Positions 25,892-35,881 are shown, counted from the first letter of the stretch. The stretch is 64,000 nt of DNA from Thermoleophilaceae bacterium (GCA_030447725.1 JAUJOQ010000002.1:159048-223047), one strand, 5' to 3'. Program-made: numbers and translations. Notes: generated from the sequence alone by a model not told the origin.

Positions 25892-27030
25892 CCGCGGCGA
25901 CGAGAACAGGGATCTGATCGGGCCACATCTGCCCGGCGAGCACGCGCTTGCTCGCTGACTCCCCGAGGCGCCGGCGCCGGTCGGGGTCGTCAAGGAACTC
26001 AACCACCTTCTCGGCCAGGTCGGACGGATCGGCGTTCCTGGCGTAGACAGTGGTGTCGTTGCAGACTCGCTCCATCTCCAGGAGCGGAAACTGGACGACC
26101 GGCCGCCCCATCGCCATGTACTCGAGCACCTTCATCATCGTCGACTTGTCGTTCATGTTGTTGCGCTCGTCCACGCTCAGGCAGACGTCGGCGCTCGCCA
26201 TGTAGGCCCTGAGCAGGTCATCATCGGTCACGACTCCGGGCAGCTCCACGACGCCGTCGAGTCCGCGGCGACGCACCTCCGCCTGGATTGCCTCGCGCTC
26301 GTCGCCCGGGGCTACGATCGATATGGCGACGTCGTCTCGCCCGTGCCGGTGGACGAGCCGGTCCGCGGCCTCGATCAGGTGCCCGAGGCTCTCCTGCTTT
26401 GACATGGCGCCGATCCAGAGCACCAGGTGCTCGCGACCTCGCCGCAGCTGGGGCCGTGGCTCCACGGGAAAGATGCGACGCGGATCCGGCCCGACACCCA
26501 CGGTGAAGATCCGACTTCCTCGACACCGCCGCGCTCGCGGCCGATCTCGGCGCACGACTCGTTGTGCGGCATCGACACGTCGGCCTGGCGAAAGGCAACC
26601 GTTCGAGGGCGACGAGCGCGCGGTAGATCAGCCCGCGGCGGCCGAACTTCGCCTCGAACAGCTCGGGGCCGGGGTCTCGCTGGTCGAAGACGATCCCGGT
26701 TCCCTGCCGGCGGAAAAGCAGCGCGAAGAGGATGAGGAAGTCGGGAGGCGTCGACACGACGACGACATCGAACGCTCCTGCCTGCTCAGGCGCAGGACGA
26801 GCCCCCCATCCGCGCCATCGCGAGGAGAAACTCCCGCATGTAGCCGAAGACACCCCGGCCGCCCGGTTGGGTTTAGTAGCGCAGCGCCCTTACGCCGCCG
26901 ATCGTTTCGTCGAGCGCTTCGTGCCCGAGTCCTGTCGGACAGATGACCGTGACTCGGAAACCGGCCTCCGCCAGCGCCTGCGCCTCTTGTCGCACCCAGC
27001 CATAGGGTTAGGGCTCACTCTGACGCAGTA
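25827..27030 (-). pseudogene. Decayed GT4-family glycosyltransferase
   Basis: Read on the minus strand, pieces of one glycosyltransferase appear in order but in different frames. VRQEAQALAEAGFRVTVICP ends at an in-frame TAA near 26880 (after VRALRY). Then come GVFGYMREFLLAMARMG, a shift into VVVSTPPDFLILFALLF with FDQRDPGPELFEAKFG, a short MSMPHNESCAEIGRERG piece, and a last frame with LVLWIGAMSKQESLGHLIEA, YMASADVCLSVD and KVLEYMAMGRPVVQFP. At least one stop and three frameshifts are needed to join them; the N-terminal start is missing. Both catalytic halves are recognisable, so loss was fairly recent. Confidence 0.85.
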
Positions 27031-27076
27031 TTAGGCAGTGCCTCTGGTCGCCGGACCCGCTCACGAGGGGGGCATG

Positions 27077-28279
27077 CTAGCTATCGTCCGTCCCGCGTCT
27101 GGTCGGCACCCAGCCCTCCGGTCCCCGCCCCGCGGCGAGGCGGGCGTAGAGAGCGAGCTTCCAGGCCGCCAGCAGCGGCGCCAGGAGGAGCGCGCGGTAT
27201 ACCACCGGCGGCGCGCGCACGAGCATTAGCCCGCCGAAGACGTAGACGGTCTGTCCGAGCACGTTGAGCGCCGCAACGCGCAGCACGCTCCGGCTGCGCG
27301 TGGCCGCTCCGATCGCCGCGATGGCGGTGTTTCCGACCAGCAGGAGCGATTGTGGGGGCACGAGCGGCTCCAGCCCGGCGTGCAGGCGGCCTGCATCACG
27401 CCGTCGCAGCCCCTCGCGCACAAGCTTCGGCGTCCATCCGCGGAGGAGCTCGCCCTTCCCCCCTTCCCAGCGAAGGTTCTGCTCGCGCGAGTCCCGGAGG
27501 GTGGTCGGCATCGCCGAGCTCACCAAGGCCTCGGGCGCGAACCCCACGCGCACCCCGGCGGCCACGAGACCCAGGTGGTAATCGTGATCCTCGGACAGGG
27601 AGAAGGTGTCCCACGGATGGCGCTCCAGCAGGTCCCAGGTGAGCGCAAAGCCCGTCCCGAGGATTCCGCAGGACAGCCCGAGGGCATCCTTCCCGAGTGG
27701 GCGAACCCAGTTCATCAGCGAGAAGGCGGCATAACGAAGGGCCGACGACCACGACTCGTGGGGGTTCGACACCACATAGCTTGCTTGTACAGCTTCGTAG
27801 CCAGCCCGTAGCCTGGCGTCGAGTATCCTCAGCAAGTTCGGCGACGGTTGGCAGTCTGCATCGAGGAACACGACGGCGTCGCCCTGTCGGCCCTCGCGCA
27901 GGCGCTCCAGTGCCCAGGCGAGCGCCCAACCCTTGCCACGACGTTCCGCATCGAAGCGCACGAGCACGGTGGCTCCGGCCTCCCGGGCGACCTGGGCGGT
28001 GCGGTCATCGCAGTTGTCGGCGATCACCACCACCTCGAAGCGATCAGGCGGATAGTCGAGCCCCTCGACCGCCGCCAGCGTGCCGTCGATGACCTTTTCC
28101 TCGTTGTGGGCGGGTACTAGCACCACCAGCTCCAGATGTTCGCCCGGGGCCGCCGGCCCACGGCGGCCCCGGGCGCCCCGGGCAGCCGCTGCCAGCAGGC
28201 CGAGCAGGTAGGCGGTCGGCGCGCTCCACAACGCCGCGCATACGGATCCCAGCTGCCTGACCACGTGCATCGCGCCCAC
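27077..28279 (-). CDS. Membrane-associated GT2 glycosyltransferase
   Basis: 400 residues. N-terminal membrane segment (about 10-33), then a GT-A domain with VLVPAHNEEKVID, VVIADNCDDRT, FLDADCQPS (DxD) and SLSEDHDYHLGL, followed by EQNLRWEGGKG (a QxxRW-like motif of processive enzymes) and two or three C-terminal hydrophobic segments. Probably extends or polymerises a polysaccharide chain. GTG 28279 and ATG 28270 are both possible starts. Intact, unlike its left neighbour. Confidence 0.88.
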   Translation of the reverse strand: MGAMHVVRQLGSVCAALWSAPTAYLLGLLAAAARGARGRRGPAAPGEHLELVVLVPAHNEEKVIDGTLAAVEGLDYPPDRFEVVVIADNCDDRTAQVAREAGATVLVRFDAERRGKGWALAWALERLREGRQGDAVVFLDADCQPSPNLLRILDARLRAGYEAVQASYVVSNPHESWSSALRYAAFSLMNWVRPLGKDALGLSCGILGTGFALTWDLLERHPWDTFSLSEDHDYHLGLVAAGVRVGFAPEALVSSAMPTTLRDSREQNLRWEGGKGELLRGWTPKLVREGLRRRDAGRLHAGLEPLVPPQSLLLVGNTAIAAIGAATRSRSVLRVAALNVLGQTVYVFGGLMLVRAPPVVYRALLLAPLLAAWKLALYARLAAGRGPEGWVPTRRGTDDS

Positions 28280-28280
28280 G

Positions 28281-29405
28281 CTAGTCGAGACCGGCCTGGC
28301 CGCTATCCATCACTATCCTGACGTATGCAGCCATCCGGTCATCTAGCCGGTGATCTCGCTCGATCAACGCTCTGGCCGCTGCTCCCATGCGCAGCGCCTC
28401 CTCGGGATTGCCGATCAGACGCTCCATGGCACCACGTAGGGCGCCCGCGTCGCCCGGCGCCACATAGATCCCGTGCACACCGTCCTCGAAGAGCCCGCCG
28501 AGACCCGCCGTCCGACTGGCGATCACCGGCTTCCCCATCGCCATCGCTTCGGTCAGCGCGGTCACACCGGCGTCAAACTCGACGTCCTTCACCGGAACCA
28601 CGACGAAGGCGGAGCCGGCGTAGAGCTCGCGCAGCTCCTTTGGATTCTTGCTGCTAACCCTCACATTCGCCGGCAGTCCACGGGCGGCCAGGTTCTCGAT
28701 CCCGCCACTGACCGCTCCCCCGTGCGCGCCGGGTTCCGGGAGCGCGATGCTCCCAAGCGCGAGCTCGAGACGCAGATCCATGCCGTTGACCGCCTCGAGC
28801 AGCGTCGCGTAGTCGCGGGCCTCCCAGCCGACTGCACACGCGAGCCTGTCTGCCGGCCTGTCGTCGGGGCGCCAGAAGGCGTCGTCGACCGCGCGCGGCT
28901 CAACGTGCAGCTTCTCGCGCCGTACGCCGAGCCGCTCGGCCGCGATCTCCAGCTGCCGTTCGCGCCCGATGATCGCGCGGAGGTGCGAGTGGACCTTCAG
29001 TCGGCCCAGGAGGAAGGCCTTCTTCGGGTTCGAGACGAAGACCGAGATCAGCACCAGATCGGTCTGCGACCGGGTCAGCTTGAGGAGAAGCGCGAGCGGC
29101 AGCCCGAGTCGGTCGGCCCAGGCCACGACATGCCGGTAATGCCGGCGGCGCAGGAATGCCTCCGTCACCTGACCGGCCGGGATGCCGAGGAGCCGAGTCA
29201 CCAGCCGCGCCGACGCTCCGGCGCGTTCGGTCATGTACGACATGTCGATGATCTCGCCGTCGACGAGCTTCGCCAGCTGGACGTAGTCCTTGCGCGGGCG
29301 CTCGCCCGCCAGCGCTAGACGCTCTAGCTCCTGGAGGGTCTTCTGGCCGGGATGGCTCGTGACGAGGATCGCCGTTGTAGCCGCGGGAGTGGAGCGCCGG
29401 ATCAC
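28281..29405 (-). CDS. GT4-family glycosyltransferase
   Basis: 374 residues with a GT-B fold: an N-terminal domain with ILVTSHPGQKTLQELERL, and a C-terminal nucleotide-sugar domain with VGWEARDYATLLEAV, VKDVEFDAGVTALTEAMAMG (the E-x7-E type site), KPVIASRTAGL and IYVAPGDAGAL. GTG 29405 is preferred over an in-frame extension into the divergent gene. Its stop is next to the GT2 gene start, so the two are probably co-transcribed. Sugar donor unknown. Confidence 0.85.
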   Translation of the reverse strand: MIRRSTPAATTAILVTSHPGQKTLQELERLALAGERPRKDYVQLAKLVDGEIIDMSYMTERAGASARLVTRLLGIPAGQVTEAFLRRRHYRHVVAWADRLGLPLALLLKLTRSQTDLVLISVFVSNPKKAFLLGRLKVHSHLRAIIGRERQLEIAAERLGVRREKLHVEPRAVDDAFWRPDDRPADRLACAVGWEARDYATLLEAVNGMDLRLELALGSIALPEPGAHGGAVSGGIENLAARGLPANVRVSSKNPKELRELYAGSAFVVVPVKDVEFDAGVTALTEAMAMGKPVIASRTAGLGGLFEDGVHGIYVAPGDAGALRGAMERLIGNPEEALRMGAAARALIERDHRLDDRMAAYVRIVMDSGQAGLD

Positions 29406-29420
29406 GTAGAGTCTACGCCC

Positions 29421-30635
29421 ATGGCCCGGCGAGCGCTGGTCTTCGCCGCAAGGCAGCCGCCCTTTCCGGCGACGCACGGGGCGGGCATCCGAACGCTCCG
29501 GCTACTAACCGGGTTGGCGGAGGAGTTCGACACCGTCTTCGTGACGTACGCCCTTCCAGGCGGGCCCAGTCCGTCCGAGGTCAGGCGTGGGCTGCCGGGC
29601 ATCGACGTGGTGATGGTCGATGCGCCCGCGCAATCGAAGCGCTGGTCGCAGGCGCGAAGCCTGCTCTCGCCACGCTCGTGGCAATGGGGGCGCTTCCCGG
29701 ATCGGCCCCTCGCCGAGGCGCTAGCCGGCGCCCTCCGCCGCTCGGGCGCCGGAGTGCTGCACCTCGACGATCTCACCGTCGCGCTACCGCCGCCGCCTCC
29801 GGCACCACTCGTCGCCTTCGCGCCCCACAACGTCGAGCACCGGATCATCCGCGGAACGGCCGAGGCCGCGCAGGGACCGCGACGACTGTTCGCGGCGATC
29901 GAGTGGCGCAAGATCAAGCGGGAGGAGGAGCGCGTCTGGCGGCGCACCCCCCTGTGCATCGGCGTCTCCGAGCTCGACGCCCAGGTCTTCAAGGCGGGCG
30001 GTGCGCCCCGCGTCGAGGTGTGCCCGAACGCGACCGACCCGGTAGAACGGCTGCCGGCGCCCGTGCGGGACGGTGCCGAGCCGCTGCGCATGCTCTTCGT
30101 CGGCACGGCCGCCTACCAGCCCTACGAGCGCGGGCTGGAGTGGTTCATACGCGAGGTCCTGCCGCGTGTGCGTGAGCGCGTGGCGGTCACCTTCGACATC
30201 GTCGGGTCGCCACCCACGGATCCGGTCCACGATCCGTCCGTGAGCTACAGGGGGCGGGTGCCGTCGGTCGTCCCGTGGTACGAGAGCGCCCATGCCGTGG
30301 TCGTGCCGGTCTTCCATGGCTCCGGTACACGCCTCAAGCTGATCGAGGCGATGGCGTTTGGCAGGCCCGTCGTCTCGACGAGGCTGGGCGCCGAGGGCCT
30401 GCCGGTGAAGGAAGGGCTCCACTACCTGGCGGCCGAGGATGCCGCCGAGTTCGCCGACGCCCTCATTGACCTCTCCGATCGCTGCACCGCCTCCGACCCA
30501 GACCTCGAGAAGATGCTCGCCAGCGCCCACGCGGCCGTACGGGATCTCACCTGGCCAAGCGTCACGAAGCGCCTTGCCGCCCTATACGCAAGCGAGATCG
30601 GGCAAGGCTTGACCCCCACGACGGAGAAGGACTGA
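29421..30635 (+). CDS. GT4-family glycosyltransferase
   Basis: 404 residues. N-terminal acceptor domain with RQPPFPATHGAGIRTLRLL, APHNVEHRI and a C-terminal donor domain with LFVGTAAYQPYERGLEWF, PVFHGSGTRLKLIEAMAFG and RPVVSTRLGAEGL, a common EPS glycosyltransferase pattern. Start at ATG 29421, 15 bases from the divergent glycosyltransferase start, so promoters overlap. Convergent with the flippase gene 6 bases downstream. Confidence 0.87.
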   Translation: MARRALVFAARQPPFPATHGAGIRTLRLLTGLAEEFDTVFVTYALPGGPSPSEVRRGLPGIDVVMVDAPAQSKRWSQARSLLSPRSWQWGRFPDRPLAEALAGALRRSGAGVLHLDDLTVALPPPPPAPLVAFAPHNVEHRIIRGTAEAAQGPRRLFAAIEWRKIKREEERVWRRTPLCIGVSELDAQVFKAGGAPRVEVCPNATDPVERLPAPVRDGAEPLRMLFVGTAAYQPYERGLEWFIREVLPRVRERVAVTFDIVGSPPTDPVHDPSVSYRGRVPSVVPWYESAHAVVVPVFHGSGTRLKLIEAMAFGRPVVSTRLGAEGLPVKEGLHYLAAEDAAEFADALIDLSDRCTASDPDLEKMLASAHAAVRDLTWPSVTKRLAALYASEIGQGLTPTTEKD

Positions 30636-30641
30636 CGAGCT

Positions 30642-32159
30642 TCAGGGTGTGGCCTTCCCGAGCGCGGCGGACACCAGCGCTCTCCCCTCCCTCAGCGGAC
30701 TGGTGCCGCCGCGGTGCAGAAGTGCTCCCCCCACGAGGAGTCCCGTGACCGCGGCCAGCGCTGCCGAGACACCGGCGGCGAGGCCCGCCTCCCCGAGCGC
30801 GGCCGCTAACGACCATGTCGTGGCGCCCTGCACCGCGACCGCCACGACGATCCCTCCGACCGCCGCCGACAGGTCGGCGATGCCGGCGCCGATTCGTCGC
30901 ACTCCTTCGGTCAGATATACGGCGGCTAGCGGGAGGATCAGCAGCAGGTGCGCAAGGGCCGCTCCGCGGATCCCGTCGAACTGCGCCAGGCCGAAGACGG
31001 CGGCGATCGTCCCGAGCGCCCACACGACGTTGACCCGGGCTCGAAAGGCGATGTGACCGGTGCCCGACAACGACTCGCCGATCACGTTGACCACCGCGTG
31101 GATGATTCCGCTGGCCATCAGCAGCTGAAACGGAACGACCATGTCGGTCCATTCGGATCCGAGGATCGCGGGTAGCAGCACGGGCGCCAGCACGAGCGCG
31201 GGCGCGAGCAGGGGGAGCAGGAGCAGGCTGGTGACCCGCGTCGCCTTCAACGTACGCTTCGCGACCACCTCGGGCTCCTGGGTGGCCGCCGCCGCTGGGA
31301 ACAGCACCTGGCCGATCCTCCAGGAGAACTGGGTGAGCGGAGCGAAGCCCAGCGTGAAGGCGAGCGTGTAGAGACCTAGTTGCTCGGCATCCGTCACGCC
31401 GCCGACAACGAGGTTGTCGAAGCTCAGCGCCACGAAGTTGGTGACGGCCAGGAGCATGAACCACATCGCGTCGGGGCGCTTCGTTCGCACGAGTTCGCGC
31501 GCGCCGGTGGCATCTTCCGTGCGCGGAGCGAGGCCGCGCACGGCGACCCAGGCGAACAGGGCGACCAGCGCCTGCAGCAAGACCAAGCGCAGCACGAGGG
31601 CCCAGACGCCGAGGCCCGCCAGCACAGCCACGACCGCCACCACCGCGGAGATGGCCGACGACGCGACGCTGACGGCCGCGTAGCGCTTGAAGAGGAGCTT
31701 CTTCTCCAGGAACGCCAGCGGAGCTATCGAGAGCGCCGTGGCGAGCAGGCTCAGGCTCAGCACCCGAATCACGTCCGGGTCGCCACCCTCGGCGAAGAGG
31801 TCCGTGATCGGGCCGGCCAACAGGCAGATCGCACCGGCCAGCACCAGACCCGTCACGACGTTGATCGCGATCGTGCCGCGAAACTGATCGCCGGTGAGAG
31901 CTCGGTTCGCGATCAGGCTGCCCCGGCTGCCCGACCCCATGACGAGCACGGCGGTCTGAATGATGACGGTGGCGATCGCTACCGTCCCGAACGCGGTGGG
32001 TGGCAGCAGGGCGGCCAGAACGATCAGCGAGCCCCACCAGCTCACCACGTTCACCAAATGCCCAGCACCGAGCCACGAGATCGACCGAAGGATCGTCGTG
32101 GCCGTCGGGGAGGCGGGGTCGACGGGCGGCTCCTCGCCCGGACGGCGATCGCCTTGCAC
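30642..32159 (-). CDS. Wzx-type polysaccharide flippase
   Basis: 505 residues with twelve or so hydrophobic segments in the MOP-superfamily pattern (SISWLGAGHLVNVVSWWG near the start, then LAFLEKKLLFKRYA and SWRIGQVLFPAAAA). It would flip undecaprenyl-linked repeat units across the membrane for Wzy-dependent polymerisation. A second very long open frame lies on the same strand in another phase but has no protein-like features. The gene is intact, and is the only complete flippase in the locus. Confidence 0.9.
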   Translation of the reverse strand: MQGDRRPGEEPPVDPASPTATTILRSISWLGAGHLVNVVSWWGSLIVLAALLPPTAFGTVAIATVIIQTAVLVMGSGSRGSLIANRALTGDQFRGTIAINVVTGLVLAGAICLLAGPITDLFAEGGDPDVIRVLSLSLLATALSIAPLAFLEKKLLFKRYAAVSVASSAISAVVAVVAVLAGLGVWALVLRLVLLQALVALFAWVAVRGLAPRTEDATGARELVRTKRPDAMWFMLLAVTNFVALSFDNLVVGGVTDAEQLGLYTLAFTLGFAPLTQFSWRIGQVLFPAAAATQEPEVVAKRTLKATRVTSLLLLPLLAPALVLAPVLLPAILGSEWTDMVVPFQLLMASGIIHAVVNVIGESLSGTGHIAFRARVNVVWALGTIAAVFGLAQFDGIRGAALAHLLLILPLAAVYLTEGVRRIGAGIADLSAAVGGIVVAVAVQGATTWSLAAALGEAGLAAGVSAALAAVTGLLVGGALLHRGGTSPLREGRALVSAALGKATP

Positions 32160-32198
32160 GGAGCGGATGGTAGACGCAGCCGCTCAGACGAGCGCTGC

Positions 32199-32567
32199 CT
32201 AGATCGCCGAGCACTCCGCCTCGACCCGCGCCGGATCGAAGCGCTGCTCGGCCCGCTTGCGCCGGGCCGCCCCCATCCGCTCCCGCAGCGCGTCGTCCCG
32301 CGCCAGCGTCACGAGGCAGCGAGCGAGCGCGTCGGGCGACAGCGCCGGCACGAGGAAGCCCGTCTCGCCATCGACCATGACCTCCGGAATCGAACCGGAG
32401 CAGACGCCTAGGACCGGCTTTCCAGTTGCCATAGCCTCGGCGACGACCAGCCCGAAGGCCTCGTCGAGGGACGGCACCACGACGAGGTCGGCGGCGGCCG
32501 TCAACTCCGGAGCTTCCGATGCAGCCCAAGCCCACGGCGCGCTGTACAACGGGCGGAGGGTCGGCAC
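32199..32567 (-). pseudogene. C-terminal remnant of a GT4 glycosyltransferase
   Basis: Only the last third of a GT-B enzyme is present: TAAADLVVVPSLDEAFGLVV (the donor-site E-x7-E region), AEAMATGKPVLGV, and GETGFLVPALSPDALA. Homology stops near 32510; the preceding codons do not fit the family. The start codon offered by the frame is therefore accidental. Its broken end faces a broken aminotransferase on the other strand, marking a rearrangement junction. Confidence 0.8.
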
Positions 32568-32582
32568 GATCGGGACTGCCGG

Positions 32583-33167
32583 CTCTTTTCCTTTTACCCG
32601 ACGAAGAATCTAGGCGCCATGGGCGATGCCGGCGCAGTCTTGACCGATGACGGCGACGTGGCGGCAGCCGTGCGCTCGCTTCGACACCATGGATCGAGCC
32701 CGGCTGACGCGAATCGTCACGACTACGTGGGCCGAACGGAGCGCCTCGACAACCTCCAAGCCGCCATCCTGCGCCTGAAGCTCGGCGTGCTCGACGCCCA
32801 GAACGACCATCGGCGTTGGGCTGCGCAGCAGTACCGGGAACGGCTCGCCGGTCTTGCCTTGGACCTCCCGCCCGAGGACCCGCCGGAGGCACGCGCGGTT
32901 CACCATCTCTTCGTAATCGAGGTCGATGACCGCGATCATGTGCGGGAGGGCCTGCGCCAACGTGGCATCCTGGCAGGCATTCACTATCCCACACCAGTCC
33001 ACATGCAACCCGCTTGGCGGGATCTGGGTTACGCCGAGGGCGACTTGCCGGTTACCGAGCGACTGGCTGGCCGCATTCTCTCTCTGCCAATCTTCCCCGG
33101 CATCCAAGAGCATGAAATCGCCCGCGTCGTGGACGCTGTCGGTGAGTGCCTGACGCTCGCGACCTAG
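32583..33167 (+). pseudogene. C-terminal remnant of a DegT/StrS aminotransferase
   Basis: The frame carries homology from FSFYPTKNLGAMGD, which includes the PLP lysine, through SLRHHGSSPADANRH, RLDNLQAAILRLKL, GIHYPTPVHMQPAW and LSLPIFPG to a normal C-terminus. It is a clear paralogue of the enzyme at 23.2-24.4 kb. About the first 185 residues are missing and no proper start remains, since homology begins upstream of the first ATG (32619). The truncation point is within about 20 bases of the glycosyltransferase remnant on the opposite strand. Confidence 0.85.
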
Positions 33168-33177
33168 GGCGGAGCGG

Positions 33178-34077
33178 GTGCGACTACGCGAGACACCACC
33201 CACGAGGGCAACCGGCTGCCGCGGATCGTTCGCCCGTCGGATCGGTGGTCACTTGGCGCCGGGCGCGGATGGTGCTGCGCCCGGCCCCCGGCCGACGCTG
33301 GTCGCGGTTGTCGTCGCCGGCATCCTTCTCTCGGCCCCCGCGCCGGAGGTTTCTCAGCCGGCGCCTGTTCCTGCGCCGGTGAAGGCGGTTGTTTGGCGGT
33401 CTGTGGGTGCTGCACCGTTGTCTGATGGTGAGGCGGCTAGCCGTGTTCGTGCGGTGGCTGAGAATCGTCCGGGCAATGCTGATGAGAATGCGTATCGGCC
33501 ATCGGTTGCAGAGCTCGATAGCTTTCGCAACGGCCAGGTCGATCGCTACGGGCGCACCCAGATGCAGTACAACCCGCTGGCCGCGCACGTGACGGGCGGG
33601 TTTTCTGGCAGCACTGATGAGATCTTGCAGTGGGCCGCGCACAAGTGGGGCATTCCCGAGGATGTCGTGCGTGCGGTCGCGACCAATGAGTCTTACTGGA
33701 GCATGTCTCAGCTCGGCGATCGCACGACGGTCGTCGATCCGAGCCTCTATCCGGCTCAATCGCGGATCGCGGGGACCAGCGACGTGTATGAGTCGCTTGG
33801 CATCATGCAGGTGAGGTGGACCCCGAAGGGCTTGCACCAGGGCACCGAGTCGCTGCGCTGGAAGTCGACCGCGTTCAACGTCGACTACTGGGCCTCGGTG
33901 GTGCGCTACTACTACGACGGGCTCTGCTCCTGGTGCGGCGCCGGCTACAGCGCCGGACAAGAGTGGGCATCGGTCGGCGCCTGGTACAACCCGTCACCGT
34001 GGATCAGCGCCTCAGCCGCCTACGTCGAGCGCGCGAAAACCCACCTGGTCGCCTCCCCTGGACCCAGCCGGGATTGA
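33178..34077 (+). CDS. Transglycosylase-like repeat module, copy A
   Basis: 299 residues. From about residue 56 (PEVSQPAPVPAPVK) onward it is nearly identical in DNA and protein to copies B, C and D. The shared domain looks like a lysozyme/transglycosylase fold: EILQWAAHKWGIPEDVV, a candidate catalytic Glu in ATNESYWS, SLGIMQVRW, and GAWYNPSPWI. The N-terminus is unique to this copy, with a hydrophobic LVAVVVAGILLSAP that might act as a signal peptide, joined just before the Pro-rich linker. It lacks the N-terminal domain of B and D, so it may be a module copied into a new site. The only copy on the plus strand. Confidence 0.7.
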   Translation: MRLRETPPTRATGCRGSFARRIGGHLAPGADGAAPGPRPTLVAVVVAGILLSAPAPEVSQPAPVPAPVKAVVWRSVGAAPLSDGEAASRVRAVAENRPGNADENAYRPSVAELDSFRNGQVDRYGRTQMQYNPLAAHVTGGFSGSTDEILQWAAHKWGIPEDVVRAVATNESYWSMSQLGDRTTVVDPSLYPAQSRIAGTSDVYESLGIMQVRWTPKGLHQGTESLRWKSTAFNVDYWASVVRYYYDGLCSWCGAGYSAGQEWASVGAWYNPSPWISASAAYVERAKTHLVASPGPSRD

Positions 34078-34216
34078 GCTTAGCTTGGTGATCGAGGACG
34101 CTGGCGCGATCGGCCTGAAGGAGGCGATCCAGGGCGCTGGTAACGGCTGCCGTCGTCGTTATCGGGGCAAGTGGGGGATCGCCGCCCACAGGGCTTTGAT
34201 GTTGCCGGAGATACGG

Positions 34217-34430
34217 AGCCGAGCTATCGTGGCTGACCCTGACCAAGCGGGGCCGGACGGTGCCGGTCCGAAGCGGCAAGCTGGTCTCCTAGAGGACTCG
34301 AGCCCGAGCAGTTCCCGCGCCTTCGACCGCAGCGTTCGAAAATTGAAGCCACAGAGCTCCTACGAGTACCAACTCTTCTACCGATCGGGCGAAGCTCTGA
34401 CCCCGCGGCTGAACCCCAGCGGGGCCACAC
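34217..34430 (+). pseudogene. Internal fragment of a Gfo/Idh/MocA oxidoreductase
   Basis: Two frames together match residues about 223-290 of the oxidoreductase at 22.2 kb. AELSWLTLTKRGRTVPV ends at a TAG near 34290; then LEDSSPS, AFDRSVRKLKPQSSYEYQLF and YRSGEALTPRLNP follow in the next frame. Nothing before or after fits the family, so both ends are lost. The 34078-34216 part of this interval between genes shows nothing recognisable. Confidence 0.75.
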
Positions 34431-34495
34431 GACCTGATCAAATGGCGGGCGCGCGGAAGCACGGTCCGATCAGGGCCTCCACCTAGTACTCGGAC

Positions 34496-35688
34496 ATGGC
34501 GCGCATCCTTGTCATCTGTCAGGCCCCGTTTCCCGTCAGCATCAGGGTTCGGCGCCAGGTCGAGGCACTGCTCTCGGACGGGAACGAGGTCGACGTGGTG
34601 TGCGTCGGCCGCCCCGGCGAGCCGATGCGCGAGCGTTGGCAGGGCGCCTCCGTCCTACGCGTGCCGATCCCGCACCAGCGCGGCGGCGTGCTCGGATATC
34701 TCCTCGAGTATGGCGCGTTTGCTGCAGTCGCGTTCGTGTTCGCCGCCGCCCTTCACCGCCGTCGTCGTTACCGGCTCGTGCAGGTACACACGCTGCCCGA
34801 TCCGCTCGTCTTTGCAGCTTTGGTACCCCGTCTGCTCGGCGCCCGGGTCCTGCTCGACCTCCACGAGGCAATGCCCGAGTTCTTCGCCACCCGTTTCGGG
34901 AGGCCTTTCGAATCCGCCCCCGTCCGTGCCGTCGCCGTCAGCGAGCAGGCCTCGATTCGCTTTGCCGACCACGCGATCACGTGCTCTGCCCCGCTCAAGG
35001 AAGCCTTCGTCGGCCGGGGGCCCAAGCGGAAAAGATTGATGTTGTGCTCGACTCCGCCGACGAGTCGATCTTCGACACGCGGCGCCATCCCCCACAGCCC
35101 CGCCGCGAGGGCCGGCTCACCCTCATCACGCACGGGACCATCGAGGCGCACGTCGGGATCGACACGACGATCGAGGCAATTGCGTTGCTTGCCGACGAGC
35201 TGCCGTACCTCGAGCTGCAGGTGTACGGGCACGGCTCGTACGTGGATGAGCTCGAACGCCTCGCCGAAGCACGTGGAGTACGCGACCGTGTGGTGATCCA
35301 GCGCGACTGGGTTCCGCTCGATGAGCTCGTCGGTGCACTCGCCCGGGCGGACGCCGGGGTCGTCGCGATGAAGCGCGACGCGTTTCGGGACCTCGTCCTC
35401 TCCAACAAGATGTACGAGTTCATCACCATGCGCCGTCCCATCCTCATGTCCCGCACGCGCGCGGTTGAGCAGTACTTCGGCCCGAAGTGCTTTGGGTGGT
35501 TCGAGCCCGACGATCCCGCCGACCTCGCGCGAGCAATCCGGAGGCTGCACGATGATCCGCAGTGGGCGCAGGAGCTGGTCGAGCACGCCACCCAAGGCAA
35601 TGAGGGCTACCGATGGGTCCACCACCGCGAGCGCTACCTAGAGACCCTCCGGCGCATCCTCTCTCAGAACGGCGGGCCACGCCCGTGA
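34496..35688 (+). pseudogene. GT4-family glycosyltransferase with one frameshift
   Basis: Two overlapping frames form one GT-B enzyme. Frame one starts ATG 34496 (ARILVICQAPFPVSIRVRRQ) and gives LLDLHEAMPEFFATRFG up to KEAFVGRG. The homology then continues in the next frame from EKIDVVLDSADESIFD through THGTIEAHVG, RADAGVVAMKRDAF and LSNKMYEFITMRRP to a normal C-terminus. The shift falls near 35020-35035, at a run of five G, so a single-base insertion would explain it. A sequencing error is possible, but similar breaks are common in this interval. If restored, about 396 residues. Confidence 0.8.
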
Positions 35689-35864
35689 CGGCGGGCTCCC
35701 CTCCGGCTCCGCTGGCGTCGACCGCGCCCGCCAGCAACTCGAGGGCCATCGCGGTCTGGACAATGGTCAGCCGGCTCACGGGCCTTGCGCGCATCGCCGC
35801 TCATCGCAGAACCCTCCCTGCGAGGGCCCGTTCGGGACCTGACATCCTCTCAGGACCTCGGTAA
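35685..35864 (+). pseudogene. N-terminal stub of a MurJ/MviN-like flippase
   Basis: A GTG overlapping the glycosyltransferase stop (GTGA) opens a frame whose residues 19-37, RAIAVWTMVSRLTGLARIAA, match the start of MurJ/MviN-type lipid flippases. The match ends abruptly near 35800, and the remaining codons up to the stop at 35864 are unrelated. The rest of the gene is absent; a polymerase pseudogene begins within 20 bases of the stop. Confidence 0.65.
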
Positions 35865-35881
35865 GCCTTACCAACCCTCGG

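Noticed and set aside
30562-32994. An 810-codon open frame on the minus strand covering the flippase gene in another phase
   Set aside because: Its product is Arg/Gly/Pro-rich with no domain or membrane pattern, while the overlapping frame encodes a clear twelve-helix flippase. Long false frames are expected at this G+C content.
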